In this document: positions 48,289-56,154 of the stretch, one piece after another | Position numbering within the stretch: the stretch's first letter is position 1 | Layout of the letters: every line of letters begins with the position of its first letter | Assembly: GCF_020177375.1 (NCBI RefSeq) | Contig: NZ_JAIWHV010000010.1 | Span: 35,244 to 99,243 of the forward strand | Source of the DNA: Saliphagus infecundisoli | GTDB taxonomy: Archaea > Halobacteriota > Halobacteria > Halobacteriales > Natrialbaceae | Direction: 5' to 3' | DNA: 64,000 bases | The notes under the pieces: generated by a model | Databases searched by the model: none | What the model was told of the DNA's origin: nothing | Seen by the model: the letters and a program-made list of their open reading frames with translations, nothing else | Made by a program: the position numbers and the translations under genes

Positions 48289-50133
48289 ATGTACGAACAC
48301 GACGTCATCGTGGTCGGCGCCGGCGGCGCCGGCCTCAGAGCCGCGATCGGTGCCCACGAGGCGGGCGCGGACGTGGCGATGGTATCGAAGCTCCACCCGG
48401 TGCGCAGCCACACCGGCGCCGCGGAGGGCGGGATCAACGCGGCCCTCCGAGAGGGCGACGACTGGGAACTCCACGCCTACGACACGATGAAGGGCTCGGA
48501 CTACCTGGGCGACGCCCCCGCGATCGAGACCCTGGCCCAGGACGCCCCCGAGGACACGATCCGGCTCGAACACTGGGGGATGCCGTTCTCGCGGGAGGAC
48601 GACGGCCGGGTCTCCCAGCGGCCCTTCGGCGGCCTCTCCTTCCCGCGGACGACCTACGCGGGCGCGGAGACGGGCCACCACCTGTTGCACACGCTGTACG
48701 AACAGGTCGTCAAACGGGGCATCCAGGTGTACGACGAGTGGTACGTGATGAACCTCGCGGTCTCGGGCGAGGCCGACCCCAACGACCGGAGCTGTCACGG
48801 CGTCGTCGCCTACGACGTCCAGTCGGGCGGCGTCGAGGGCTTTCGCGCCCGCGACGGCGTCATCCTCGCCACCGGCGGACCGGGACAGGCGTTCGATCAC
48901 ACCACCAACGCCGTCTCCTGTACGGGCGACGGCAACGCGATGGCCTATCGCGCGGGCGTCCCGATGGAGGACATGGAGTTCGTCCAGTTTCACCCGACGA
49001 CGCTCCCCTCGACGGGCGTCCTCATCAGCGAGGGGGTCCGCGGCGAGGGCGGAATTCTGTACAACGAGGGCGGCGAGCGGTTCATGTTCGAACGCGGCTA
49101 CGCGAACAACGACGGCGAACTCGCCTCCCGTGACGTCGTCTCGCGGGCGGAGCTGACGGAGGTAAACGAGGGCCGGGGAATCGAGGACGAGTACGTCCAC
49201 CTCGACATGCGCCACCTCGGCTCCGAGCGCATCCTCGACCGCCTCGAGAACATCCTCCACCTCGCCGAGGACTTCGAGGGCGTCGACGGCCTCGTCGAGC
49301 CGATGCCGGTCAAACCCGGCCAGCACTACGAGATGGGCGGGATTGAAACCGACGAGAACGGCCAGACCTGTATCGACGGCCTCTACGCGGCCGGCGAGTG
49401 TGCCTGCGTCTCGGTCCACGGCGCGAACCGACTGGGCGGCAATGCCCTGCCCGAACTCGTCGTCTTCGGCAAGCGCGCGGGTCGCCACGCCGCCGGCGAG
49501 GATCTCGGGGCTCCCGAGATCGAGACGGGCTACGGCGACGACGTCGAGGACGAGGGGATGGAGCTCCCCGTCACCCCCGGCGAGGCCGGCCTGCCCGAGC
49601 GAGGGTCCGGCGAGGCCGTCGCCGACGGCGCCGGCGCGGTCGCGGACGCCGAAGGACTCGTCGAACGAGCCGTCGATCGCGAGCGCGAGCGCGTCGAGCG
49701 CCTGATGGGGAGAGACGACGGGGTTCAACACGCCGAGATCCGCGCGAAACTCCAGCAGGCGATGACCGCCGACGTCAACGTCTTCCGGAACCGCGAGGGG
49801 GTAGAGCGTGCCTTGGAGACCATCCGGGAGTGTCGGGAGGAGTACCGGGACGTCTACGTGGACGACCCCTCCCGCACCTTCAACACCGACCTCCAGCAGA
49901 CCATCGAGACGCGGAACCTGATCGACGTCGCCGAGACGATCGCGCTCGGCGCGCTCGTCCGTAACGAGTTCCGGGGCGCTCACTGGCGCCAGGAGAACCA
50001 GGAGCGCGACGACGACGAGTGGCTCAAACACACGCTGATCTCCTGGAACGGCGGCAAACCCTCGATCTGGTACCGTCCGGTCATCCTCGAGGGTCAGGAC
50101 AAGACCTACGAGCCCAAGACCCGCAGCTACTGA
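48289..50133 (+). CDS. sdhA: Succinate dehydrogenase flavoprotein subunit (SdhA)
   Basis: The 614-residue FAD protein oxidises succinate to fumarate. The dinucleotide-binding start HDVIVVGAGGAGLRAAIGAH is followed by the flavinylation region KLHPVRSHTGAAEGGINAAL with its covalent-FAD His. QFHPTTLPSTGVLISEGVRGEGG near residue 235 holds the catalytic residues and GECACVSVHGANRLGGNAL near 361 the C-terminal site. A roughly 50-residue acidic insertion near 405-455 looks like haloadaptation. It closes the sdhCDBA operon. Confidence 0.96.
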   Translation: MYEHDVIVVGAGGAGLRAAIGAHEAGADVAMVSKLHPVRSHTGAAEGGINAALREGDDWELHAYDTMKGSDYLGDAPAIETLAQDAPEDTIRLEHWGMPFSREDDGRVSQRPFGGLSFPRTTYAGAETGHHLLHTLYEQVVKRGIQVYDEWYVMNLAVSGEADPNDRSCHGVVAYDVQSGGVEGFRARDGVILATGGPGQAFDHTTNAVSCTGDGNAMAYRAGVPMEDMEFVQFHPTTLPSTGVLISEGVRGEGGILYNEGGERFMFERGYANNDGELASRDVVSRAELTEVNEGRGIEDEYVHLDMRHLGSERILDRLENILHLAEDFEGVDGLVEPMPVKPGQHYEMGGIETDENGQTCIDGLYAAGECACVSVHGANRLGGNALPELVVFGKRAGRHAAGEDLGAPEIETGYGDDVEDEGMELPVTPGEAGLPERGSGEAVADGAGAVADAEGLVERAVDRERERVERLMGRDDGVQHAEIRAKLQQAMTADVNVFRNREGVERALETIRECREEYRDVYVDDPSRTFNTDLQQTIETRNLIDVAETIALGALVRNEFRGAHWRQENQERDDDEWLKHTLISWNGGKPSIWYRPVILEGQDKTYEPKTRSY

Positions 50134-50369
50134 GACGCCCGTTTTCCCGTTCTTTCGCTGGCCTCGTCCGCGGGGACCTCCGGGACTCGTCGTTCGGACT
50201 CCGGTTTCGGTGTCGCGAACCGGCCCCTCAGTGACTGGAACGATCATGATACACGACGATCGCCGGACGCGACGGTGGGGAAAACTCCGTCCGTGAGCCA
50301 GGAACGCGGCGAAACCGACTGTGAGACCCGATTCCCGTGGCCGTTATTACGTCGATTGTCGATGGTAGG

Positions 50370-50378
50370 TTTTAATAT
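50370..50378 (+). promoter_or_regulatory. TATA box for the small HTH gene
   Basis: TTTTAATAT is centred 27 bases before the ATG at 50401, consistent with a leaderless mRNA. Confidence 0.65.
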
Positions 50379-50400
50379 CGTCGAAGAAATTGGTGGGTGT

Positions 50401-50619
50401 ATGGCCTCAGTCACGACGCGGATGGATCTGACCGTGCCCGACGACTTGGAGTCGGCGCGAGCGAAGCTCATCTACCAGTATCTGGCGGTCACCGGCGGGG
50501 CGACGGCGGACGACGTCTGTGAGACCCTTCACGTCGACAAGGGGTCCGTGCTCTCGATCGTCTCGACGCTGCGCGAGCGGGGGTACGTCCGGAACGAGAA
50601 CGGCTTCTACTCGGTCTGA
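50401..50619 (+). CDS. Small winged-helix HTH regulator
   Basis: The 72-residue protein begins MASVTTRMDLTVPDDLESAR. LIYQYLAVTGGATADDVCET and DKGSVLSIVSTLRERGYVRN make a complete winged helix of the TrmB/MarR-like type. No ligand domain is attached. The TATA box placement supports this start over longer frames upstream. It ends 13 bases inside the convergent membrane protein gene. Confidence 0.78.
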   Translation: MASVTTRMDLTVPDDLESARAKLIYQYLAVTGGATADDVCETLHVDKGSVLSIVSTLRERGYVRNENGFYSV

Positions 50620-50927
50620 TTTTCGAGGAATCGCTCGAGGACGAGGTCGGCCAGCAGGGAGCCGACCATCAGCGGGACGACGAGGTAGCCGAAGGCGTGT
50701 AAGGTGACCAGCGTCGCCCACTGGGAGGTGGGGTCGGTCGGCGGCCAGAGGCGCGGAACGACCTCCACCAAGAACCCCCGCGTCAGCCAGACGAGAACGA
50801 GGAGGGCGGCGACCGAACACGCGAGCCGGAGCCCCAGGCCGTAGCGGTTCCAGTCGGCGTCGGAACTCGCGGACCCCCTGCCGGGCTCGGGCCACTCCCG
50901 TTCGTCCTCGTCCTTGCGGTCGGCCAC
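50607..50927 (-). CDS. Small membrane protein downstream of the HD gene
   Basis: The 106-residue protein starts at a GTG at 50927, five bases after the HD gene stop. The first 25 residues are charged and two hydrophobic segments follow, about 30-50 and 70-92. No family is recognised. Closeness to the HD hydrolase gene suggests co-transcription and perhaps a membrane-linked partner, but nothing in the sequence tells the role. Confidence 0.65.
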   Translation of the reverse strand: MADRKDEDEREWPEPGRGSASSDADWNRYGLGLRLACSVAALLVLVWLTRGFLVEVVPRLWPPTDPTSQWATLVTLHAFGYLVVPLMVGSLLADLVLERFLENQTE

Positions 50928-50932
50928 GCTCC

Positions 50933-51748
50933 TCAGAGCTCGATGCGCTCGACGAGCTGGTCGCGCTCCTCGTTCGTGTTGACCGCGACGATTCGGATCG
51001 CCTCCTCCAGCCCCGAGTCCCGGAGCTTCGCCTTCAGGAGGTTGTCGACCTGGTAGACGCCGGCGGCGTTGGTCATCGCGATCTCGACCATCACGGGCCG
51101 ACCCTCGCCCTCGTGCAGGGAGACGGACTCGATCGCCTGGCTCGAGAGGGTGTTGATCCCGCGCCCGCCCTGTTCGTAGGGGATCCGCGAGCGCCCCCGT
51201 TCCATGTCGAGGGCGTCGGCGATCCGGATGACGCCCGCCTCCGTGGTGAGCGGCGTCTCCTCGGTGTGGTGACAGAGGATCGCGTGGAGGGTCTCGCCTT
51301 TCATCCGGACGGTCTCGGCGACGTCGTAGAACTCGGGGAGGATTCGGTCCAGAACGTCCGCCGCGAGCGGGATCGAGTAGTAGGCGTGGCTGTCGCGGTG
51401 GACGACGTGGCCGATGTCGTGGAGGGTCGCCGCGAGGGCGACGATGACGGCCTCGTCTTCCTCCGCTAGCCCCTGCTCGCGGGCGCCGTTGAAGTCGACG
51501 TTGCCGGCCTTCAGAAGGTCGTAGAGACACAGCGCCCGGTTGCGAACGATGGAGATGTGTTTGGCGCCGTGGTCGTTGTAGCGCATCCGGTCGACGGCGT
51601 TTACGTTCTGGGCCTCGAGATAGGTCCGGATCTCCTCGTCGGCGTCGAGGAAGTCGAGGACGTCGTTCAGTTTCTCGTCGGGAAAGTTGTGGTCCTCGTT
51701 GGGGTTGTAGACGGTGTCCGGTGACTCAGTGGCTTCTGTCTCACTCAT
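50933..51748 (-). CDS. HD-domain phosphohydrolase
   Basis: The 271-residue protein has the HD motif: DHGAKHISIVRNRALCLYDL near residue 58, LAATLHDIGHVVHRDSHAYY near 106 with the His-Asp pair, and ILCHHTEETPL near 157. RIADALDMERGR near 174 has a further Asp. It belongs to the archaeal COG1418-like HD family, which hydrolyses phosphate esters such as nucleotides or cyclic dinucleotides. The substrate is not known. The start at 51748 is the ATG after a gap to the peroxiredoxin gene. Confidence 0.88.
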   Translation of the reverse strand: MSETEATESPDTVYNPNEDHNFPDEKLNDVLDFLDADEEIRTYLEAQNVNAVDRMRYNDHGAKHISIVRNRALCLYDLLKAGNVDFNGAREQGLAEEDEAVIVALAATLHDIGHVVHRDSHAYYSIPLAADVLDRILPEFYDVAETVRMKGETLHAILCHHTEETPLTTEAGVIRIADALDMERGRSRIPYEQGGRGINTLSSQAIESVSLHEGEGRPVMVEIAMTNAAGVYQVDNLLKAKLRDSGLEEAIRIVAVNTNEERDQLVERIEL

Positions 51749-51792
51749 GGGTTCTTCGTCCTTGGAGCGTCGTACAAAAAAGGACTCCGCCG

Positions 51793-52269
51793 CTACGCCG
51801 TGTTCGCGACCGCGTCCTCGACCTCGTCGTAGTCGGGTTCGACACCCGGATCGTCGCTGACCCACGAGTAGGTGATCTCGCCGTCGCCGTCGATGACGAA
51901 CACCGAGCGCTTGGCGACGCCGTGGACCCCGAGGTCCTCGAAGTCCATCCGGACGTCGTAGTCGTCGATGATCTCCCGGTCGAAGTCGCTCACGATGTCG
52001 AAGGTGAGCCCGTTTCGCTCCCGAAAGGCGTTCTGTGCGAACGGGGAGTCGACGCTGACGCCGTAGACCGTCGCGTCGAACTCCGAAAACGCCGAGAGTC
52101 GGTCCTGGAACGTACACATCTCGTCGGTACAGACGCTCGAGAATGCCCCGGGGAAAAAGGCGAGGACGATCGGTGCCTCGTCCAGCCGGTCCGAGAGGGT
52201 GATCGACTCGATGTCGCCGGTTGAAAGCGGAGCCGTGAAGTCGGGGGCGGTGTCGCCTTGTCGTACCAT
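51793..52269 (-). CDS. Peroxiredoxin (AhpC/TSA, Bcp-like)
   Basis: The 158-residue thiol peroxidase has the active-site motif FFPGAFSSVCTDEMCTFQDR near residue 38. The peroxidatic Cys is Cys47 (SSVCTDE) and a second Cys lies five residues on (DEMC). Family PxxxT/SxxC has F/S variations here. It reduces hydroperoxides in the cytoplasm using a thioredoxin-like donor. It is the upstream member of a same-strand cluster with the HD gene 45 bases on, probably separately regulated. Confidence 0.9.
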   Translation of the reverse strand: MVRQGDTAPDFTAPLSTGDIESITLSDRLDEAPIVLAFFPGAFSSVCTDEMCTFQDRLSAFSEFDATVYGVSVDSPFAQNAFRERNGLTFDIVSDFDREIIDDYDVRMDFEDLGVHGVAKRSVFVIDGDGEITYSWVSDDPGVEPDYDEVEDAVANTA

Positions 52270-52459
52270 CGGTCACGGCTTACTATCACGAGAAAAAGAC
52301 GGTTTCGCTTGTGGCCGGATAGACGATCGTACCACCACATTGAAGGGGTAGTCGGCGACGTTCGCCCGAAGAGGTGTGAGCGGACCCCTGGCGGGCGAAC
52401 GCGGTTGACCCGATGGAGCAAAAAGGTTATAATTGCCACCGGACAACGGCCGTATAGAG

Positions 52460-52867
52460 ATGGTAACCGAAATCGCACCGCTGTTCGTCCCCATGCCTGG
52501 GGGACCGGAACTGGTAATCATCCTCTTCATCGCCATCCTGCTCTTCGGGGCGAACAAGATCCCGAAGCTTGCACGGTCGACCGGCGAGGCCATGGGCGAG
52601 TTCCAGAAGGGGAGAGAAAAGGTCGAAACCGAACTCGAGGAGATGCGCGAGATGGGCTCTCTGGAGACCGACGACGACGAGTTCGGAACCTCGAGTACGG
52701 GTACCGACACCACCACCGCTGACACGACCACCGATACCACGACGACCACGACGGAAACCGGCGGTGCCGGCGCCGACCCGAACGCGGGGACCGGAACCGA
52801 CTCCGGACCTGGCGAGACCGACAGCGGGTTCGAGCGCGAGACCGAAACGGACACCGACCGCCGATAG
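52460..52867 (+). CDS. tatA: Twin-arginine translocase TatA
   Basis: The 135-residue protein has one N-terminal membrane span (GPELVIILFIAILLFGANKI, residues 15-34) followed by the FGANKIPKLARSTGEAMGEF amphipathic helix, the TatA/E signature. The C-terminal half is low-complexity Thr/Gly/Asp/Glu-rich, as in haloarchaeal TatA. It forms the pore of the Tat system used by folded exoproteins, such as the subtilase and ferritin-like protein in this window. It starts at the ATG at 52460. Confidence 0.93.
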   Translation: MVTEIAPLFVPMPGGPELVIILFIAILLFGANKIPKLARSTGEAMGEFQKGREKVETELEEMREMGSLETDDDEFGTSSTGTDTTTADTTTDTTTTTTETGGAGADPNAGTGTDSGPGETDSGFERETETDTDRR

Positions 52868-52887
52868 ATCGACGACTCGTTTTGACG

Positions 52888-52960
52888 GGGCGTGTGGCCT
52901 AGCGGAGAGGGCAGAAGGTTCCTAACCTTCTGATCGCGGGTTCGAATCCCGTCACGCCCG
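52888..52960 (+). tRNA. tRNA-Arg (anticodon CCT)
   Basis: Acceptor arms GGGCGTG and CACGCCC pair, with discriminator G at 52960. The T arm is CGGGTTCGAATCCCG. The anticodon stem GAAGG/CCTTC encloses loop TTCCTAA, giving anticodon CCT (codon AGG). Length is 73 bases, with no intron and no encoded CCA. Partial copies of its 3' end occur downstream, as if used as an integration site. Confidence 0.95.
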
Positions 52961-53050
52961 CTTGCCGGCGAGCGACAGCGAGCCGTGCAAGCGACACGAG
53001 AGATTCGAATCAGGGAGGTCGCGCGCAGCGACGCGAGCACGTCCGACCGT

Positions 53051-53072
53051 GGTTCGAATCCCGTCACGCCCG
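53051..53072 (+). repeat. Copy 1 of the tRNA-Arg 3' end (att-like scar)
   Basis: These 22 bases are identical to positions 52939-52960 of the tRNA-Arg gene (GGTTCGAATCCC followed by GTCACGCCCG). Duplications of a tRNA 3' end are the usual trace of tyrosine-recombinase integration. Confidence 0.8.
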
Positions 53073-53118
53073 TTCGACTTCGCTACGCTCGTCTCACGGG
53101 CGCGATGCGTCCGCTCAC

Positions 53119-53136
53119 TCCCGTCACGCCCGCTTG
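53119..53136 (+). repeat. Copy 2 (shorter) of the tRNA-Arg 3' end
   Basis: TCCCGTCACGCCCGCTTG repeats the last 14 bases of the tRNA plus its four flanking bases. It lies 68 bases after copy 1. Confidence 0.7.
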
Positions 53137-53508
53137 TTCGCGAGCGACACAGTGAACACCGACTGGCGAGTTCGAGGCGGACGAAGGTTCGACGGGTTCT
53201 ACAAGAGTCCGCGAGCGCCGTAGTCGACGATCACTAACCGGAGGGACGCCGTCGCCAACGGATCTCCGGCGGTATCGAACCTCTCCGGTCGGTGTTAACT
53301 CGACTTCCGAGACAGTAATTAACACTGACAACGGCAGGCCATAAACTAAAAGAAGGATGACGACGGATAACCGTCGAGCGAGTTCGAATTGGTGTTGGTT
53401 ATGGCTATTCGACCGGCGGTTGACAGATCGGGCGGAGAGCATCGGCGGTGGAGCAACGGCACGGACGGGTGGTGGAGATGACCGGGCCGAACGGGGAGGG
53501 AGGTTCGG

Positions 53509-53844
53509 ATGGCGACTGAGGGTACCGGCGAGGCGTTCGCCCTTGAGGAGTCACCCGACTTCGAGGACGGCATCGGGGAAGCCCTCGAGTGGGCCGGCAG
53601 GGCGGGGTCGGCGGCCTCGCGGGTCGTCGACGAGCGCACCGTAAACGTCCGGGAGGACTTCGAGGAGGACGAGTTCTTCTCGACGTCGGCGGGGACGACG
53701 ACGGTCGCCAACCGGTACGACCTCGAGCGGGCAGTTCCCTTCGAGAAGAAACGTCACTTCCGGGAGGTCGAGCGCTACTGGGTGAACAAACCCTACGCCT
53801 TCATCGTCGTCTTCCATTCCGAGAAGGAGCCAATCCCTGCTTGA
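53509..53844 (+). pseudogene. Truncated N-terminus of a type IV pilus/secretion ATPase (GspE/VirB11-like)
   Basis: The 111-residue frame has strong purine-rich RBS-like sequence GGGAGGGAGG before its ATG. RYDLERAVPFEKKRHFREVE followed by RYWVNKPYAFIVVFHSEKE closely resembles the N-terminal domain of haloarchaeal secretion-system E ATPases (usually more than 500 residues). Similarity stops after HSEKE, then PIPA and a stop. The ATPase domain, Walker motifs and the rest are missing. Base composition changes at the same point, so the gene seems cut by an insertion. The remaining part is not in the window. Confidence 0.7.
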
Positions 53845-53849
53845 GTAAC

Positions 53850-53857
53850 CTATATAC
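53850..53857 (+). promoter_or_regulatory. TATA box of the element's first gene pair
   Basis: CTATATAC is centred 27 bases before the ATG at 53881. It would drive the accessory gene and the coupled integrase as a leaderless mRNA. Confidence 0.7.
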
Positions 53858-53880
53858 ATGAGGGCTCCAATGGGTGAGGC

Positions 53881-54447
53881 ATGGGAGAAGATAAATCCCG
53901 GATCAATCTGGTAGTGAATGACGAAAGAAAAGCTGAATGGCAAGAATACCAATCAGAGAACCCCGAGTTCTCCTCGTTAACCGATCTTATCCGGTCTTCG
54001 GTCACAAGGCAGATAGAAGGGCAATACGGAGCCTCACAGTCCGGAGAGTCGGAGCTAAAGGTATCTGAGGCCATCGACAAGATTGACCGACTCTCGGAGC
54101 AACTGAACAGTGTAGAAGGCCGTCTACAGAACCTTGAAAATCAGGCTAACACGAACCCCGAAGTTGATCGGCTCAAGGGAGAAATATACGATATACTCCC
54201 CGATGAGGAGCCTGGAAGTGTACCGTGGCAGGATAAGGATCGGGGGCTTGGACAACGAGCGTCTAACCCATCGGTGTCCGATCCTGAAGCCGAATCAAAA
54301 CACTCAGCATGGCAAGGGACGCCCGAAGAGATTGCTGACGCTCTTGATGAGCCCCATTATCTCGTAGTTGAAGCCCTCGAAAAGCTCTGTGATGACCTTA
54401 TATCGGTACGTAAGGCGGGTAACGGAGGCTATTACATAGACCGATGA
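53881..54447 (+). CDS. Integrase-coupled DNA-binding protein (coiled coil plus HTH)
   Basis: The 188-residue protein has an N-terminal RHH-like part (SRINLVVNDERKAEWQEY, FSSLTDLIRSSVTRQIEG), a coiled coil at about 58-95 (LSEQLNSVEGRLQNLENQA) and a C-terminal winged-helix-like part (TPEEIADALDEPHYLVVEAL). Its ATGA overlap with the integrase gene implies coupling. Small genes that accompany haloarchaeal SNJ2-type integrases modulate integration, so a recombination directionality or regulatory role is plausible. The family itself I do not recognise. Confidence 0.68.
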   Translation: MGEDKSRINLVVNDERKAEWQEYQSENPEFSSLTDLIRSSVTRQIEGQYGASQSGESELKVSEAIDKIDRLSEQLNSVEGRLQNLENQANTNPEVDRLKGEIYDILPDEEPGSVPWQDKDRGLGQRASNPSVSDPEAESKHSAWQGTPEEIADALDEPHYLVVEALEKLCDDLISVRKAGNGGYYIDR

Positions 54448-55529
54448 GCGAACTCTGTGGGGTGACTCTGAAACACCGAGAAGGCGATTGTACGAACAAA
54501 GCGAAGCATCCCGATGGAAAATGCGGAATCCATAGCGAGCATACTGATTTTCAATCTCACGGTCCCGATATCCAAGATGAGGATATCGAACGCTTCCTTA
54601 CTCGGGAACGTCGTAGAATAGCCTCGGCGACTTATGGAACTCGGATTTCCGGACTTCGCGCTTTCGAGGAGTGGAGAGAGTTGGAAGGCCCCAGCGACGT
54701 GAGAGATATTGGTGAGATTGAAATTGAGAATTTCTGTATCTGGGCTACCTCTTCTGAGGGTCGGGGGGCAGCCGAATCAACAGTAGATAAATACGCTCAA
54801 CAGGTCTCCAAGTTCTACCAGTACCTCAAGAAACGAGGAGATGTTATTGATAACCCTGTTCCTGATGCCGATCTTGGTCTGAATCCCGAGTCGGAAATGT
54901 CGAAACAACTTAAAGAAGACGACGGGTATGTAGCCATGAGCGCGGAGGAGTATGACCGATTCAAGGAGCATCTGCCTGCTCCGACGGTCCGAAATCAACT
55001 AATCTTCCAAGTTCTTTGGGATTGTGGACTCAGACCCATTGAGGCCACAGAGATCGAGTATACGGAAGATATTGATCGAGAGCACAGAGAGATTCGGGTT
55101 CGGTCCTCGAAGACGGGATCTAACAGAGTCGTGTTCTACGGGGAGACGGTCGATACTCTTCTCAAAATCTGGCTGGATAGAGGGGAGCGAAAGCGATGCA
55201 TTACAGCGAATTCGTCTCCTTACCTCTTTATTTCCCCGCAATCAGAGCAACTCAATCGAAATTCGATCAATGAAATATTCCGGGAAGCCGCTACAGAAGC
55301 GGATATTCTTGAAGAACCAGTTTACACCGATGGCAACGGGAACCCAAGGCATCGCTTGAGTCCGTACTCCCTCCGACATGGCTTTGCGGAGAGGATGATA
55401 GAGCAGGAGGTTGACCTCGAAACTCTCCGGGACGTAATGGGGCATACCAACATCGAGACTACGAAGCAGTATGTCAATCCCGACAAAGAGACCCGACGGA
55501 ACAAGGTTCAAACTGCATTAGATGATTAG
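54444..55529 (+). CDS. Tyrosine recombinase (integrase) with N-terminal zinc knuckle
   Basis: The 361-residue integrase has a Cys/His knuckle at residues 5-30 (CGVTLKHREGDCTNKAKH, then CGIH), like HGGxSTG-type knuckles. A SAM-like DNA-binding domain spans about 45-140. The catalytic domain shows Arg197 (CGLRPIEA), Lys223 (SSKTG), Arg311, His334 (MGHTNIETT) and nucleophile Tyr343 (KQYVNP). At the usual His of the HxxR motif it has Tyr308 (PYSLRHGF). It should integrate or excise this element; the att core is not defined. Confidence 0.92.
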   Translation: MSELCGVTLKHREGDCTNKAKHPDGKCGIHSEHTDFQSHGPDIQDEDIERFLTRERRRIASATYGTRISGLRAFEEWRELEGPSDVRDIGEIEIENFCIWATSSEGRGAAESTVDKYAQQVSKFYQYLKKRGDVIDNPVPDADLGLNPESEMSKQLKEDDGYVAMSAEEYDRFKEHLPAPTVRNQLIFQVLWDCGLRPIEATEIEYTEDIDREHREIRVRSSKTGSNRVVFYGETVDTLLKIWLDRGERKRCITANSSPYLFISPQSEQLNRNSINEIFREAATEADILEEPVYTDGNGNPRHRLSPYSLRHGFAERMIEQEVDLETLRDVMGHTNIETTKQYVNPDKETRRNKVQTALDD

Positions 55530-55747
55530 TCTTTCTCCCTGAAATCAGCCCCATCAAGGATATAGCCGTCATCGAAACCTGCCATAGTGATACTCTCGCC
55601 GGAGTCTATCATTTCGACTGCTCGCCATTCTCGATCCCCACAAATGGGACAGCCTCTAAGGATTGGTCTCCATATCAGCCTGTATCTCCATCTTATCACG
55701 GCTCTACACTCCTTACATTGGAAGAGATTGGACTTCTCTGATAGCAT
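55526..55747 (-). CDS. Small protein with two Cys pairs
   Basis: The 73-residue protein MLSEKSNLFQCKECRAVIRW... contains CKEC and CPIC pairs, so it probably binds one zinc. The C-terminal half is acidic. It overlaps the integrase stop by four bases on the opposite strand. I recognise no family. Presence of two Cys pairs with CxxC spacing is the only support beyond frame length. Confidence 0.6.
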   Translation of the reverse strand: MLSEKSNLFQCKECRAVIRWRYRLIWRPILRGCPICGDREWRAVEMIDSGESITMAGFDDGYILDGADFREKD

Positions 55748-55823
55748 TACTTGGGAACGATTTACCCATCCTACTTTAGCCCTCGCCTCAGAAGTTCCAC
55801 GACGTTACTGAGGAGAGCTAATC

Positions 55824-55988
55824 ATGCCAGAACGAATCACTTGCCAAAACCAAGGTTGTGAGAGTAAGAGTTTCGCTGTCTTCAAATTCTACTCAGATAG
55901 GGAGATTGCTTGCGACGACTGTGGGACTGTGCTTACCGACGAAGCGATTCAGAGAAATAAGATTCAGGACGCTTCAGACTCGGAATAG
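55824..55988 (+). CDS. Small TFIIB-like zinc-ribbon protein
   Basis: The 54-residue protein MPERITCQNQGCESKSFAVF... has Cys7/Cys12 and a C-x2-C pair in IACDDCGTVLTDEAIQ. The second half resembles the TFIIB zinc ribbon (CxxCGxVL), although the protein ends 15 residues later. It may act on transcription or simply be a small DNA-binding factor of the element. Between it and 56155 I see nothing. Confidence 0.62.
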   Translation: MPERITCQNQGCESKSFAVFKFYSDREIACDDCGTVLTDEAIQRNKIQDASDSE

Positions 55989-56154
55989 CCTTTTCTGGCC
56001 TCTCTGTTGCCTTCTGAGAGCGTTTCCTCTCTTTGTGAGTAGCAGGACGGATTCGAGAAGGAGCGGCTTAGAACGGGGCTCAAGCTTTCACAAGAGAAGG
56101 TTGACTCGGGAAGATTGAGGAGGACCAAGAGTGTTTTCCCGTTTCCGAATTCCT

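Larger units (their letters stand above)
52961..53508 (+). other. 548-base region with tRNA 3'-end copies and no clear gene
   Basis: This stretch holds no convincing gene. It contains two partial copies of the tRNA-Arg 3' end (53051-53072 and 53119-53136). Short motifs such as GCGAGCGACA are shared near both. AT-rich DNA with a possible promoter (ATAAACTAAAAG near 53342-53353) precedes the truncated gene. The frame 53357-53644 overlaps the next gene in another phase and is judged spurious. Confidence 0.6.

Noticed and set aside
53357..53644. A 95-codon frame starting near the promoter-like AT-rich stretch
   Set aside because: The translation is Arg/Ser/Pro-rich without similarity. It overlaps the truncated ATPase frame, which has clear homology-like segments and a good ribosome-binding sequence.
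55858..56118. An 86-codon plus-strand frame after the small zinc-ribbon gene
   Set aside because: It overlaps the zinc-ribbon frame in another phase and its Ser/Arg-rich translation has no pattern.
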